64,000 nt of DNA from JAUIAI01 sp049680625 (GTDB lineage Bacteria > Pseudomonadota > Gammaproteobacteria > Burkholderiales > Burkholderiaceae_E), in assembly GCA_049680625.1 (NCBI GenBank), contig JBAUID010000108.1, positions 3,340 through 67,339 on the forward strand, given 5' to 3'. Within the stretch, counting starts at the first letter, position 1, and each line of letters begins with the position of its first letter. A model generated the notes under the pieces. It was not told the origin of the DNA, ran no database searches, and saw nothing but the letters and a program-made list of their open reading frames with translations. Position numbers and translations under genes: made by a program. Of the stretch, positions 16,753-25,480 are shown one piece after another.

Positions 16753-17619
16753 ATGCCCGCTCAGGATGGTTTTATGTTGCTGAACGATTTGCGAGCGCAA
16801 GCGAAATCAGCATGGCTTGAGCCACAGCCGGATCTGAAGTGCGCGGCAGTGGCTGCATTGGGACAGGCAGGGGTTAAGTTGCCTGGCACCGAGCTTGACA
16901 ACCCGGCACAGCTGCCAGTGCTCGACTTGTTTGCGCAGGGCGCTGCGCAACTGGAACCGGGCCGTCCCGATTTTCCGAAACTGGTTCATCCGTCACAGGT
17001 GTCACGGCGGCGCCTTGGCAGCAAGGCAGGACGCGGCGCAATGCTGCATGCCATTGCGCATATTGAATTTAACGCGATTAACCTTGCCCTCGATGCAGTC
17101 TGGCGATACCCGCGCATGCCAGCGGCTTTTGTTGCTGACTGGATTTCCGTTGCCGTTGATGAAGCGCGGCATTTCCAGTTGCTCACAATCGAACTGGCGA
17201 CGGACCAATATCAGTACGGGGATTTTGATGCCCATGACGGGTTATGGGCAATGGCCCGCAAGACGGCCACAGATTGCGAAGCCCGTATGGCCATCGTGCC
17301 AAGGGTTATGGAAGCCCGCGGTCTTGATGCGACGCCGGTCATTCAGAAAAAGCTGAGCGGTATAAATGACCGACGGGGCATTGATGTCTTGCAGATAATT
17401 CTCGACGAAGAGATTCGCCATGTGCGAATTGGGGACTATTGGTTTCGGCAGATCTGCGGTCAGCGCGGTGCTTCAGCTGAAGATGCCTTCCGAGAACTGG
17501 TTGGCCGCTATGACGCACCCTTGCCCAACGGCTGGGTCAACCATGAAGCCCGGCTGGCCGCCGGATTCACCGAAAGTGAATTGCAATGGTTGGCAGTTTC
17601 TGCGGCTGATCGTGACTGA
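16753..17619 (+). CDS. DUF455 ferritin-like di-iron protein
   Basis: Uncharacterised protein of the DUF455 family, related to ferritin-like and MiaE-like di-iron proteins. A four-helix bundle with metal-ligand pairs is visible: AIAHIEFNAI, then VDEARHFQLL, and LDEEIRHVRIGDYW. VHPSQVSRRRLGSKAGRGAM before the first ligand helix is the family signature. 288 residues, normal. ATG 16753 is the longest start; ATG 16774 has a better ribosome site (AGGATGG) and may be the true one. It is 69 bp upstream of larA on the same strand. Oxygen-dependent chemistry is likely but the substrate is unknown. Confidence 0.82.
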   Translation: MPAQDGFMLLNDLRAQAKSAWLEPQPDLKCAAVAALGQAGVKLPGTELDNPAQLPVLDLFAQGAAQLEPGRPDFPKLVHPSQVSRRRLGSKAGRGAMLHAIAHIEFNAINLALDAVWRYPRMPAAFVADWISVAVDEARHFQLLTIELATDQYQYGDFDAHDGLWAMARKTATDCEARMAIVPRVMEARGLDATPVIQKKLSGINDRRGIDVLQIILDEEIRHVRIGDYWFRQICGQRGASAEDAFRELVGRYDAPLPNGWVNHEARLAAGFTESELQWLAVSAADRD

Positions 17620-17629
17620 TCTCCTCTGC

Positions 17630-17656
17630 TTGTGTCTCATTGTCTCCGTTTACAAT
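17630..17656 (+). promoter_or_regulatory. Possible promoter for the lar operon
   Basis: TACAAT at 17651-17656 is a good -10 element; a weak TTGTGT at 17630-17635 lies 15 bp upstream. Position 33 bp before the larA start is right for an operon promoter. The -35 match is poor. Confidence 0.3.
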
Positions 17657-17688
17657 AGCCGCTTTAGTCTGTCACTGCGGGGTATGTA

Positions 17689-19056
17689 ATGAATACACAG
17701 GCAACACAAGCAGATGGAGGCTTCGCGGGGTCTGACCGTATTGAACTGGCTTTTGGACAGTCCGGTTTGTGGGTCGATTTACCCGCGGGTTGTTCACCCA
17801 CAATTATTCGCAAGCCGGTGATGCCAGTGACTGATGACGGTGCCAGCCTGATTCAGCAGGCGCTGGCTGAACCCATTGGGAGTCAGCCACTTGGCACGTT
17901 GGCCCGTGGCGCTAAAACGGCTTGTATCCTGATTTGTGACATTACCCGACCAGTGCCGAACGGCTTGTTCCTCAGGCCACTGATTGAGCGACTATTCAAT
18001 GCGGGAATACCGGCTGACGGCATTACAGTCCTGGTGGCCACCGGCCTGCACCGACCCAACCTGGGTGCAGAGCTAGAAGAAGTTTTGGGTGACCCCTGGG
18101 TACAGCAACATGTTCGGGTCGAGAATCACGATGCTCGTGATGAGTCGGCTCAGGCAATGCTTGGGCAGACCATCAAACACCAGGTACCCGTTGGTCTGAA
18201 CCGACGCTTTGTTGAGGCGGACATCAAGATTGCCACCGGTCTGGTCGAGCCTCATTTTATGGCGGGGTATTCCGGCGGACGCAAAGTCATTGCGCCAGGG
18301 GTTGCCCACCACAAAACCATCCGGACTTTCCATTCCGCCCGCTTTATGGAAAGCGAGTTTGCCACCTCTTGTAACCTCGACAACAACCCGTTGCACGAAA
18401 CCCAGCTGGAAATTGTGCAAATGCTCGACGGCCCCGTCCTGGGGTTGAACACTGTGCTGGATGAACATCGCAACCTGGTGTTTGCATCATTCGGAGAAAT
18501 AATCGAAAGTCATCTTGCAGCGGTTGCTTATGCCCGTCGCAGTTGTGAGGTTGCAGTCGGCCGTAAGTTTCGGACGGTTGTCACGTCATCAGCGGGGTAT
18601 CCGCTTGATAAAACTTACTACCAAACAGTGAAAGGCATGGTGACGCCACTGGACATCCTCGAAGACGGTGGCGAGTTAATTATCGTGTCAGCTTGTTCTG
18701 AAGGATTTGGGTCGCCAGAGTTCCGGGCGGCGCAGGAGCGACTCGTGAGTCTTGGCGCCGGTGGGTTCCTGCAGTCGATCGAACAAAAGCACCTGGCCGA
18801 TATTGACGAGTGGCAAACGGAAATGCAATTAAAGCCAATGAGAGTCGGCCGGATACACTTGTATTCACCAGGGCTTGATGCCGACGACCGTCACGCAACC
18901 GGGGTGGAAATGGTCGACAACGTCGCGCAGGCGATTGCAGCCAGCATCAAGCGTCAGGGTGATGCAGATATTGCGATTGTTCCTGAGGGCCCTTATGTGG
19001 TGCCCTTTGTTCTGCCTTCTGTTGCGTCCTCTGTTGCCTCGTCCGCAAGCCTCTGA
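17689..19056 (+). CDS. larA: LarA-family nickel-dependent 2-hydroxyacid racemase/epimerase
   Basis: Member of the lactate-racemase family that uses the nickel-pincer nucleotide cofactor for hydride-transfer racemisation. Residues matching the cofactor- and substrate-binding set of Lactiplantibacillus LarA are present: Asp84 and Arg87 (CDITRPVP), His121 (ATGLHRP), His189 (VEPHFMAGY), Lys199 (SGGRKV, the cofactor-linked lysine) and His215 (TFHS). 455 residues, slightly longer than LarA (about 424). Directly followed by larC, larE and larB. Family members act on lactate, malate, hydroxyglutarate, phenyllactate or sugar acids, so the substrate is open. No lactate dehydrogenase or nickel transporter is nearby. 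Confidence 0.88.
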   Translation: MNTQATQADGGFAGSDRIELAFGQSGLWVDLPAGCSPTIIRKPVMPVTDDGASLIQQALAEPIGSQPLGTLARGAKTACILICDITRPVPNGLFLRPLIERLFNAGIPADGITVLVATGLHRPNLGAELEEVLGDPWVQQHVRVENHDARDESAQAMLGQTIKHQVPVGLNRRFVEADIKIATGLVEPHFMAGYSGGRKVIAPGVAHHKTIRTFHSARFMESEFATSCNLDNNPLHETQLEIVQMLDGPVLGLNTVLDEHRNLVFASFGEIIESHLAAVAYARRSCEVAVGRKFRTVVTSSAGYPLDKTYYQTVKGMVTPLDILEDGGELIIVSACSEGFGSPEFRAAQERLVSLGAGGFLQSIEQKHLADIDEWQTEMQLKPMRVGRIHLYSPGLDADDRHATGVEMVDNVAQAIAASIKRQGDADIAIVPEGPYVVPFVLPSVASSVASSASL

Positions 19057-19057
19057 C

Positions 19058-20272
19058 ATGGATATTACCCGCATCGATCTGAGCCCGGTTGGAGGTGTAG
19101 CTGGTGACATGTTTGCCGCCGCATTACTGGATGCTTTACCTCAATTGCGCGAACCGGCCCGGGCTGATATTGCTTGTCTTGGTATAGAAGGTTTGTCAGC
19201 GGTGACGGTGAGCACAACGTCGGCAAGCTTGCGGGCATTGCACTTTCAAGTGACCCAGCCGGCGTCACCAAAACCTCCGCGCACGCTGGCCGCGGTGGCG
19301 CAATTTCTCTTGAACAGTGCGCTCGAAACTCAAGTGCGTGGCGTCGCCCTTGGTATTTATGAACTCCTTGCCCAGGCGGAAGCCACCGTTCATAACAAGA
19401 CCATCGATACGATTCATTTTCACGAAGTCTCCGATTGGGATTCGATGGTCGACATCGTTACGGCCGCCGGTATTATTGCGCGCTTACCCGGGGTGACCTG
19501 GCGTCTCGGGGCTTTGCCGCTGGGCGGGGGGACAATCAAAACCGCCCACGGAGACATCCCCGTGCCGGCGCCGGCGACAGTTGAATTACTTCGCGGTTTT
19601 GAATGGATTGATGATGGTGTTGCCGGTGAAAGAGTCACTCCAACCGGTGCCGCGATTCTCAAATACCTGGCGCCCCAAGCCACCCGGACTGTACTGCCGG
19701 CGGCCACTTTATTCGCTGTCGGCAGCGGCGCAGGAACCCGCCAATTGCCAGGCCGGGCGAACGTTTTGCGGGCAACGGTGTTCGCCGGCGCCGGCAATGC
19801 CAACGATCAACTCATTGAACAACTGGCGTTTGAGGTTGACGATATGACGGCAGAAGAAATTGCAGCGGCAACAGATTATTTGCGTTTGCTACCAGGGGTG
19901 GCTGATGTGTGCACACTGGCATTGACTGGCAAAAAAGGGCGGATAGCGACCGGATTGCGATTGCTGGTTCAGCCGGATCAGGCTGAAACAGTCATTACCG
20001 ATTGTTTTATGCAAACGACAACCCTGGGTGTGCGTCGCGGGCAGCTGATGCGGCGGGTGTTGCCGCGTGACGAGCGTATGGTTGCCGATGTCCGGGTCAA
20101 GGTTGCCGAGCGCCCGCGGGAGAGATTCAGCGCCAAGGCCGCCAGTGATGACCTTGGCCGTGCTGATAACCTTTATGAACGACGCGAACTGGCGGCCGGT
20201 GCTGAGTCTGCCGCGCTGGACAGGCAGGGTTCTCATGACGGTGGTGGCAAGCCTGGCGGGACCGTACGATGA
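19058..20272 (+). CDS. larC: Nickel-pincer-nucleotide cyclometallase LarC
   Basis: Inserts nickel into the pyridinium dithiocarboxylic acid mononucleotide in a CTP-dependent reaction, the last step of cofactor synthesis. The start MDITRIDLSPVGGVAGDMF at 19058 is one base after the larA stop. Landmarks are IDTIHFHEVSDWDSMVDI (histidines and aspartates for metal), PLGGGTIKTAHGDIPVPAPA, RVTPTGAAIL and VDDMTAEEIA, with a C-terminal ferredoxin-like half containing KGRIATGLRL and ERFSAKA. It is one continuous 404-residue frame, unlike L. plantarum, where larC1 and larC2 are joined by programmed frameshifting. Overlaps larE by four bases (ATGA). Confidence 0.93.
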   Translation: MDITRIDLSPVGGVAGDMFAAALLDALPQLREPARADIACLGIEGLSAVTVSTTSASLRALHFQVTQPASPKPPRTLAAVAQFLLNSALETQVRGVALGIYELLAQAEATVHNKTIDTIHFHEVSDWDSMVDIVTAAGIIARLPGVTWRLGALPLGGGTIKTAHGDIPVPAPATVELLRGFEWIDDGVAGERVTPTGAAILKYLAPQATRTVLPAATLFAVGSGAGTRQLPGRANVLRATVFAGAGNANDQLIEQLAFEVDDMTAEEIAAATDYLRLLPGVADVCTLALTGKKGRIATGLRLLVQPDQAETVITDCFMQTTTLGVRRGQLMRRVLPRDERMVADVRVKVAERPRERFSAKAASDDLGRADNLYERRELAAGAESAALDRQGSHDGGGKPGGTVR

Positions 20273-21177
20273 ATGGCGCAATGAATGAAGCAACAAACGA
20301 TTTCTACCCGGCTGATGTGCAGGCTGCGCATGATCGCCTGTCTTCACTATTGCGCGAGTGCAGTGGCACGCTGACCATCGCGCTAAGTGGTGGCATCGAC
20401 AGCATCACGCTAATGACTATTGCCCACCGGGTGCGGGCCGAGCCAACTATTGCAGTACACGCGGTTTCCCCGGCTGTGCCGGTACAGGCGACAAGACGGT
20501 GCCGGCGCCTGGCGTCTCGTTTCGGCTGGGCGATGGAAACCCTGGATGCCGGCGAGTTTGCCAACGAGCAATACCGAGCCAACCCAACCAACCGCTGCTA
20601 CTTTTGCAAAAGCAGTTTGTTTTCATCGGTTCTTGCCGGCTTGCGCGAACGTGCCGGCACCCTGGCCACCGGCACTAACACAGATGACTTATCCGACTAC
20701 CGGCCAGGGCTACAAGCCGCGGCGGAGCACCATGTATGGCAACCCTTTGTTGATGCCGGCATTAACAAGTTGATGATTCGCCAGCTGGCCCGGGAAGAGC
20801 AACTCGGGGACCTGGCCAGGTTGCCGGCGCAACCGTGTTTGTCGAGTCGAATTGAAACGGGTATTGCCATCAATGCGCTTGATCTTCAATTTGTGAATCA
20901 TGTTGAGCGGGTGCTTCGACGAATGGTTGGTGACGGTGATAATCGTTGCCGAGTGACTGTTAACGGCGTTGTTGTCCAACTGTCGCCAGACAGTACGGTG
21001 TTTTTTGACAGCGACCAGATGAACCGCCTGAGGCTACTGCTGTCACGCCTGTGTCAGCGGTACGAGCGGGTGTTGTCGTCTATTGAACCGTATCAAAAAG
21101 GCAGCGCGTTTTTGCATGAAATTTCACTGACGCGCCGCACGATTGCCATTACTCCAACTGACCAGCCGGCGCAATGA
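20269..21177 (+). CDS. larE: Pyridinium-3,5-bisthiocarboxylic acid mononucleotide synthase LarE, probable [4Fe-4S] type
   Basis: A PP-loop ATP pyrophosphatase that puts sulfur on the nickel-pincer precursor. The PP-loop is ALSGGIDSITLM (residues 38-49). Three cysteines stand out: Cys110 and Cys113 in NRCYFCKSS and Cys190 in QPCLSSRIETG. Sacrificial LarE of L. plantarum has only the last of these as sulfur donor; homologues with the CxxC plus Cys set bind a [4Fe-4S] cluster and turn over catalytically. This protein therefore looks like the cluster type. 302 residues. ATGA overlaps on both sides (larC, larB) show tight coupling. Confidence 0.92.
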   Translation: MNGAMNEATNDFYPADVQAAHDRLSSLLRECSGTLTIALSGGIDSITLMTIAHRVRAEPTIAVHAVSPAVPVQATRRCRRLASRFGWAMETLDAGEFANEQYRANPTNRCYFCKSSLFSSVLAGLRERAGTLATGTNTDDLSDYRPGLQAAAEHHVWQPFVDAGINKLMIRQLAREEQLGDLARLPAQPCLSSRIETGIAINALDLQFVNHVERVLRRMVGDGDNRCRVTVNGVVVQLSPDSTVFFDSDQMNRLRLLLSRLCQRYERVLSSIEPYQKGSAFLHEISLTRRTIAITPTDQPAQ

Positions 21178-21875
21178 ACAAAGATAGTAAACAGCCGGTT
21201 GATGATATTCAGTTTGACTGGCAACGGGCCGAACGCACCGGTGTGGCAGAAGCGGTGTTGTGTTTGAATAAATCGACTGATCAAGTCTCACGGATACTGC
21301 GAGATGCCAATGAGAAAAAGCGGTCGCTGCTGTTAACCCGGCTGCAACCGGCAATGGCAAATGCCTTGCTGTCCGGTCCGCAAGACGGTGCTAGCCCAAT
21401 CCTCAATCTGGACTACGACCCAGTTTCGCTCACGGGCATTCTGAACAATCAATTGCCGAGCCCGATGCCAAGCAACTGCCTGATTGTGACTGCGGGGACA
21501 TCCGACTTACCGGTTGCTCTTGAAGCGCGACGGACCCTCAGATTTCACGGCCTTGATGTGGCCGTAATAGGCGATTGCGGGGTTGCCGGTTTGTGGCGAC
21601 TGACTGACAAGTTAGCGCAACTGCGCGCTGCGCCGGTCATTATTGCCGTGGCCGGAATGGAGGGCGCGTTATTCCCGGTGCTTGGCGGCCTGGTACCCGG
21701 TATTGTGATTGCGGTTCCTGGCTCAACCGGTTACGGGGTTGCCGAGGGGGGGCACACAGCTCTGCATACCGCGCTTGCGACTTGCGCGCCCGGTGTAGTC
21801 ACCGTCAACATTGACAACGGTTTCGGCGCTGCAGGCGCGCTGCTGAAAATTTTGCGGCTTCATGCCCATGCTTAG
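21174..21875 (+). CDS. larB: Pyridinium-3,5-biscarboxylic acid mononucleotide synthase LarB
   Basis: Carboxylates and hydrolyses nicotinic acid adenine dinucleotide at the start of nickel-pincer cofactor synthesis; fold related to PurE. Landmarks are the N-terminal FDWQRAERTGVAEAVLCLNK, then VTAGTSDLPVALEA, VIGDCGVAGLWRL, the PurE-like VPGSTGYGVAEGG and the C-terminal TCAPGVVTVNIDNGFGAA with the conserved cysteine. 233 residues, normal. ATG overlaps the larE stop. Its end overlaps the longest frame of the GDSL lipoprotein. With larA, larC and larE the full cofactor pathway is present; larD is absent. Confidence 0.93.
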   Translation: MNKDSKQPVDDIQFDWQRAERTGVAEAVLCLNKSTDQVSRILRDANEKKRSLLLTRLQPAMANALLSGPQDGASPILNLDYDPVSLTGILNNQLPSPMPSNCLIVTAGTSDLPVALEARRTLRFHGLDVAVIGDCGVAGLWRLTDKLAQLRAAPVIIAVAGMEGALFPVLGGLVPGIVIAVPGSTGYGVAEGGHTALHTALATCAPGVVTVNIDNGFGAAGALLKILRLHAHA

Positions 21876-22581
21876 CGGCCAGATAATACCGACTGCAAAC
21901 GGGGACGCAACGGTTGGGCCACGGTGTCTGACATTGTCAGGTAGCTTAGGAAGCTCCTGCGTTCGGGGTTTTCAAATCTTTGTTTTGCGCAGTGCGCTGG
22001 CCCTGATAGCAATCATCGCCTTATCTGCGTGCGACAGCAAGCGCTTGCCCGTCCTGGGCCCGGATGACACTATTCTTGCGTTTGGAGACTCACTCACCCA
22101 CGGCACCGGGGTCAGCCAGGGTGACAGTTATCCAACGGTCCTCGCTACGCTGACGAACCGCTCCGTGGTGAACGCAGGTGTACCAGGCGAGATAAGCGCT
22201 ACGGGTCTTTCTCGACTGCCCGCAGTGCTCAAGGAAATCCGGCCCTCGTTAATGGTCTTGCTCCACGGGGGTAACGACGTGCTGCGTAACCTGGATCTGT
22301 CTCAGACCCGCAATCACTTGTCGGCAATGATCACGCTGGCGAAAGATCAGGGCGTTGAAGTGGTGTTGGTCGGGGTGCCACAAAAAAGTTTGTTCTCAGA
22401 CTCTGCGCCGATATACAGTGAATTGGCACAGCAACACGGCTTGGTTTTTCTCGACGATATTATTGCGAACCTGGTTCGCTCGCCGTCGAAGAAATCGGAC
22501 TCGGTTCATTTTAACGCTGACGGCTACCGCGAACTTGCTCAGGCAATCTATGATCGGCTGAAAAAAGCCGGCGCAATCTAA
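21862..22581 (+). CDS. GDSL-family lysophospholipase/esterase lipoprotein (TesA-like)
   Basis: An SGNH hydrolase related to TesA: block I AFGDSLTHGTG (nucleophile Ser77 from this start), GGNDVLRNLDL (block III) and SVHFNADGY with the catalytic Asp and His. A hydrophobic segment ends in the lipobox LSAC (Cys57), so the enzyme is an envelope lipoprotein. From the ATG at 21862 the signal segment would begin too deep in the protein; TTG at 21985 or 21934 is a more natural start and removes the overlap with larB. Coordinates give the longest frame. It may be the last gene of the lar transcript, but a functional tie to the nickel cofactor is not evident. Confidence 0.82.
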   Translation: MPMLSGQIIPTANGDATVGPRCLTLSGSLGSSCVRGFQIFVLRSALALIAIIALSACDSKRLPVLGPDDTILAFGDSLTHGTGVSQGDSYPTVLATLTNRSVVNAGVPGEISATGLSRLPAVLKEIRPSLMVLLHGGNDVLRNLDLSQTRNHLSAMITLAKDQGVEVVLVGVPQKSLFSDSAPIYSELAQQHGLVFLDDIIANLVRSPSKKSDSVHFNADGYRELAQAIYDRLKKAGAI

Positions 22582-22623
22582 ACGCTTTTCAAACTATCGG
22601 TGATTGCAGGCTTGACGGGACCA

Positions 22624-24324
22624 TTATTTTCGAGGCTTCACTGGTTTCTTTGCTCTATGGGCCGCCCGTTCTTCTTCCTGTAGTCTGAGAATGCGGCGCT
22701 GCACTTTGCCGGTTGTTGTCATTGGCAATTCGTCGATGAATTCGATTTCTTTCGGATACTCGTAAGGGGCGAGTTTGCCGCGTACCTGGTCCTGCAGGGT
22801 TTTGATCAGCGCTTGTTGGCCACGCTTTGATTGGTCTCGCTGCTCTGCCGTCAGTACCACGTAGGCTTTCACCAGGTTACCGCGCTCGGCATCGGGTTTG
22901 GGCACTACCGCCACGTTGGCAACAGCCGGGTGGCCGAGTAAACAGTTTTCAACTTCACTGGGGCCAATCCGGTATCCCGCTGCTTTGAACATATCGTCGG
23001 CCCGTCCGCCATACCAAAGGTAGCCATCTTCGTCGGTGGTTGCCAGATCGCCGGTTCGACACCATTGGCCTGTGAATTTTTCGCGGGTTGCTTTTTTATT
23101 ATTCCAGTAGCCAAGGAAAAATACCGGGTCGGGATGACCGTGAATATCGTTTTGGTGCACAGCAACTTCGCCAATTTCACCGGGAGGCAACGGTTTGCCG
23201 GCGTCATCAATCACCTCGACCCGGTGGCCCGGATAAGGGCGTCCAATTGAGCCGGCTTTAGCCGGCCAGTTCGGCGCACTGTTACCGACCAGGTAGTTGA
23301 CTTCTGTCTGGCCAAACATTTCGTTTGGGGTAACCCCCAGCGCGTGTTCGCACCAGTCGAATAAAGTCTCACCAACACTTTCACCGGCACTCATGATTGC
23401 CCGCAGTTTCATCGTGATATGGGTCTGCGGGTTGGGGTCCAGGCGCATCATTTGCTTTAAAGCGGTAGGAAACAAAAAGGCATTGGTGACTTTGTGTCGT
23501 TCGAGGATGTCATAGGCCAACTCCGGTGAGAACCGGCCCCGGTGACCAACAATTGGTTTGCCAAAATACAGCGACGGCATCAGTGCATCCATCAACCCAC
23601 CCGTCCATGCCCAGTCTGCCGGTGACCAGAACACATCGCGGCGCAAGGGGAACCAGTTTTGAGAGGCGACAAATCCAGTGAGATTGCCAATCATTGCCCG
23701 GTGCGGCGTAACCGATCCTTTTGGTGGCCCGGTTGTGCCACTGGTATACACAAGAACAGCCGGATCATCGGCCAGCGTTTTTACCGCTTTGAAGCTGTCT
23801 TTCGCCCGGGCTAACAGGCTTGAATAATGGTGCTCACCGTTGCCCAGCGGGTCTTGTGCATCTGGAGCATCGACAACAACAACGTCGCGAACCTGGTCAC
23901 CGGCAGCCAGTCGCATGTTGTTCAGGTATTGGGCGTCGACAATTGCCAGTCGGGTATCACTGTTTTCCAGGCGAAAGGCCAGGGCATCCGGACCAAATAA
24001 AACTGACAACGGCATCGCGACGGCGCCCAGCTTGTAACAGGCAAAGTGGGCCACGGCTGTTTCAGGCCGCTGTGGCAGCACAATACCAACCCGATCGCCG
24101 CGGCGTACGCCAAGGGCGCGTAAAGCGTTGGCCAGCCGGCAGGCGTCTCGTTCTAGTTCGGCGAAAGAAACGTTTCGGTGGGTGCCCTGGTCGTCCTGGT
24201 AGCGAATCGCGATTAGATCTGCTTGATTTGCCCAGCGTGTGCAACAAACCTCGGCCATGTTGAAATATTTGGGTACCTTCCAGCGAAACTCGCTGTATAG
24301 CTGTGGGTAACGGTCAGTTGTCAC
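22624..24324 (-). CDS. AMP-forming acyl-CoA synthetase (medium-chain/aryl type)
   Basis: An adenylate-forming ligase activating a carboxylic acid to its CoA thioester. Motifs: P-loop VYTSGTTGPPKGS, adenylation core FGQTEVNYLVGN, hinge GRADDMFKAAGYRIGPSEVE, and the catalytic Lys near the end in TTTGKVQRRILR. Length about 566 residues. The start is uncertain: GTG at 24324 (MTTDRYPQL) has GGAG nine bases upstream; an in-frame GTG at 24369 is the longest option. The N-terminal order PKYFNMAEVCCTRWA resembles acetyl-CoA-synthetase-like medium-chain (ACSM) enzymes. The protein ends with a basic tail (AHRAKKPVKPRK). The gene is convergent with the lar transcript and divergent from the hydrolase at 24.5 kb. 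Confidence 0.9.
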   Translation of the reverse strand: MTTDRYPQLYSEFRWKVPKYFNMAEVCCTRWANQADLIAIRYQDDQGTHRNVSFAELERDACRLANALRALGVRRGDRVGIVLPQRPETAVAHFACYKLGAVAMPLSVLFGPDALAFRLENSDTRLAIVDAQYLNNMRLAAGDQVRDVVVVDAPDAQDPLGNGEHHYSSLLARAKDSFKAVKTLADDPAVLVYTSGTTGPPKGSVTPHRAMIGNLTGFVASQNWFPLRRDVFWSPADWAWTGGLMDALMPSLYFGKPIVGHRGRFSPELAYDILERHKVTNAFLFPTALKQMMRLDPNPQTHITMKLRAIMSAGESVGETLFDWCEHALGVTPNEMFGQTEVNYLVGNSAPNWPAKAGSIGRPYPGHRVEVIDDAGKPLPPGEIGEVAVHQNDIHGHPDPVFFLGYWNNKKATREKFTGQWCRTGDLATTDEDGYLWYGGRADDMFKAAGYRIGPSEVENCLLGHPAVANVAVVPKPDAERGNLVKAYVVLTAEQRDQSKRGQQALIKTLQDQVRGKLAPYEYPKEIEFIDELPMTTTGKVQRRILRLQEEERAAHRAKKPVKPRK

Positions 24325-24526
24325 GGCTTTGTGCTCCACACTGAGAGTGCTGCATTCCAGACAAACCACTGGATTCGCCGGTGGGTCTGAACTGTCGCAT
24401 GGTCTTTAGATTGTCTAGGGTCTCGGTTTGCCCGGCCTAACGGGCCGGTTATCCGATAGTGTGACAGATTGGCAGCCGGCGGCGCTACCTGCTTATATAA
24501 TGCCGGTCTCCCCCTGTCGTCCCCAG

Positions 24527-25480
24527 ATGAAATCCTTAGTGACTTCTTACGTCCCTGACAATCCTAACGCCGATAAAGTCGGTAACGCCGAAAGCATCTC
24601 ATACATGCCTGTTCGCGCAAGCCATACCGAGATTCACCAGCTTCGTGGTTTGACGCATCACGTGACCGTATGGCCAGCGATTGGTACCAGCGCTAAGTTG
24701 TTGTGGCTGTATCACGGCTGGATGGATGTTGGTCCGTCGTTTCAGTTTGTTGTTGATGAACTGCCGTCAGATTGGACAATTATTGCGCCGGACTGGCGCG
24801 GCTTTGGCCGTACCGGGAACACTGGCACGGACACTTACTGGTTTATGGACTACCTTGCTGATCTGGATGCTCTGGCGGACGTGATCAGCCCCAATCAGGC
24901 GCTGAACCTGGTCGGCCACAGCATGGGAGGAAACCTGGTTACGGTATACGCCGGGGTCAGACCTGACCGCGTGCATCGGTTGGTGAACCTGGAGGGCATG
25001 GGCATGGCCCAAACCCAGCCGGCAGATGCACCAGCCCGAATCAGCCAGTGGCTCGACGAAATAAAAACACCGCGACGCCTTGCAGACTACGACACTGCGC
25101 AAGCAGTGGCCAAACGTCTGATGACGAACAACCCCCGGCTGACAGCTGATAAAGCGGCTTTTATGGCTTCGCACTGGGCGCAGCAAAGTGAAGCGGGGCG
25201 ATACGTGTTACGTGCTGACCCCCAGCACAAAGGCATTAACCCGTATTTGTACCGGGTCGATGAAACCGTTGCGTGTTGGTCAGAAATAACTGCACCCATG
25301 CTACTGGTTGTATGTGAGCACAGCAACGAACGGCATGCGTTCACCAGGACACCGGAGTACGCAGCACGGCTGGCTAACATTGGGAATTTAACGCGGGCCC
25401 GGGTAGACGGGGCAGGGCACATGATGCATCACGATCAACCCGCGGCGGTAGCCAGGTTGATCCGGGAGTTTATACAGTGA
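24527..25480 (+). CDS. Alpha/beta hydrolase
   Basis: Cytosolic alpha/beta-hydrolase fold enzyme: oxyanion region LYHGWMDVG, IIAPDWRGFGRT, nucleophile GHSMGGN and the catalytic His in GAGHMMHHD, so the triad is plausible. About 317 residues from ATG 24527; MPVRASHTEI at 24605 is an alternative, and upstream in-frame starts lie in probable promoter sequence (TATAAT at 24496-24501). Family members include haloalkane dehalogenase-like and epoxide-hydrolase-like enzymes; the exact reaction is unknown. GTG of the PHP gene overlaps the stop by four bases. Confidence 0.82.
   Translation: MKSLVTSYVPDNPNADKVGNAESISYMPVRASHTEIHQLRGLTHHVTVWPAIGTSAKLLWLYHGWMDVGPSFQFVVDELPSDWTIIAPDWRGFGRTGNTGTDTYWFMDYLADLDALADVISPNQALNLVGHSMGGNLVTVYAGVRPDRVHRLVNLEGMGMAQTQPADAPARISQWLDEIKTPRRLADYDTAQAVAKRLMTNNPRLTADKAAFMASHWAQQSEAGRYVLRADPQHKGINPYLYRVDETVACWSEITAPMLLVVCEHSNERHAFTRTPEYAARLANIGNLTRARVDGAGHMMHHDQPAAVARLIREFIQ

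Noticed and set aside
24469..24501. TTGGCA and TATAAT before the alpha/beta hydrolase as a promoter
   Set aside because: The -10 is good, but the spacing of 21 bp is too long for a normal sigma70 promoter; kept only as a hint for the start choice.
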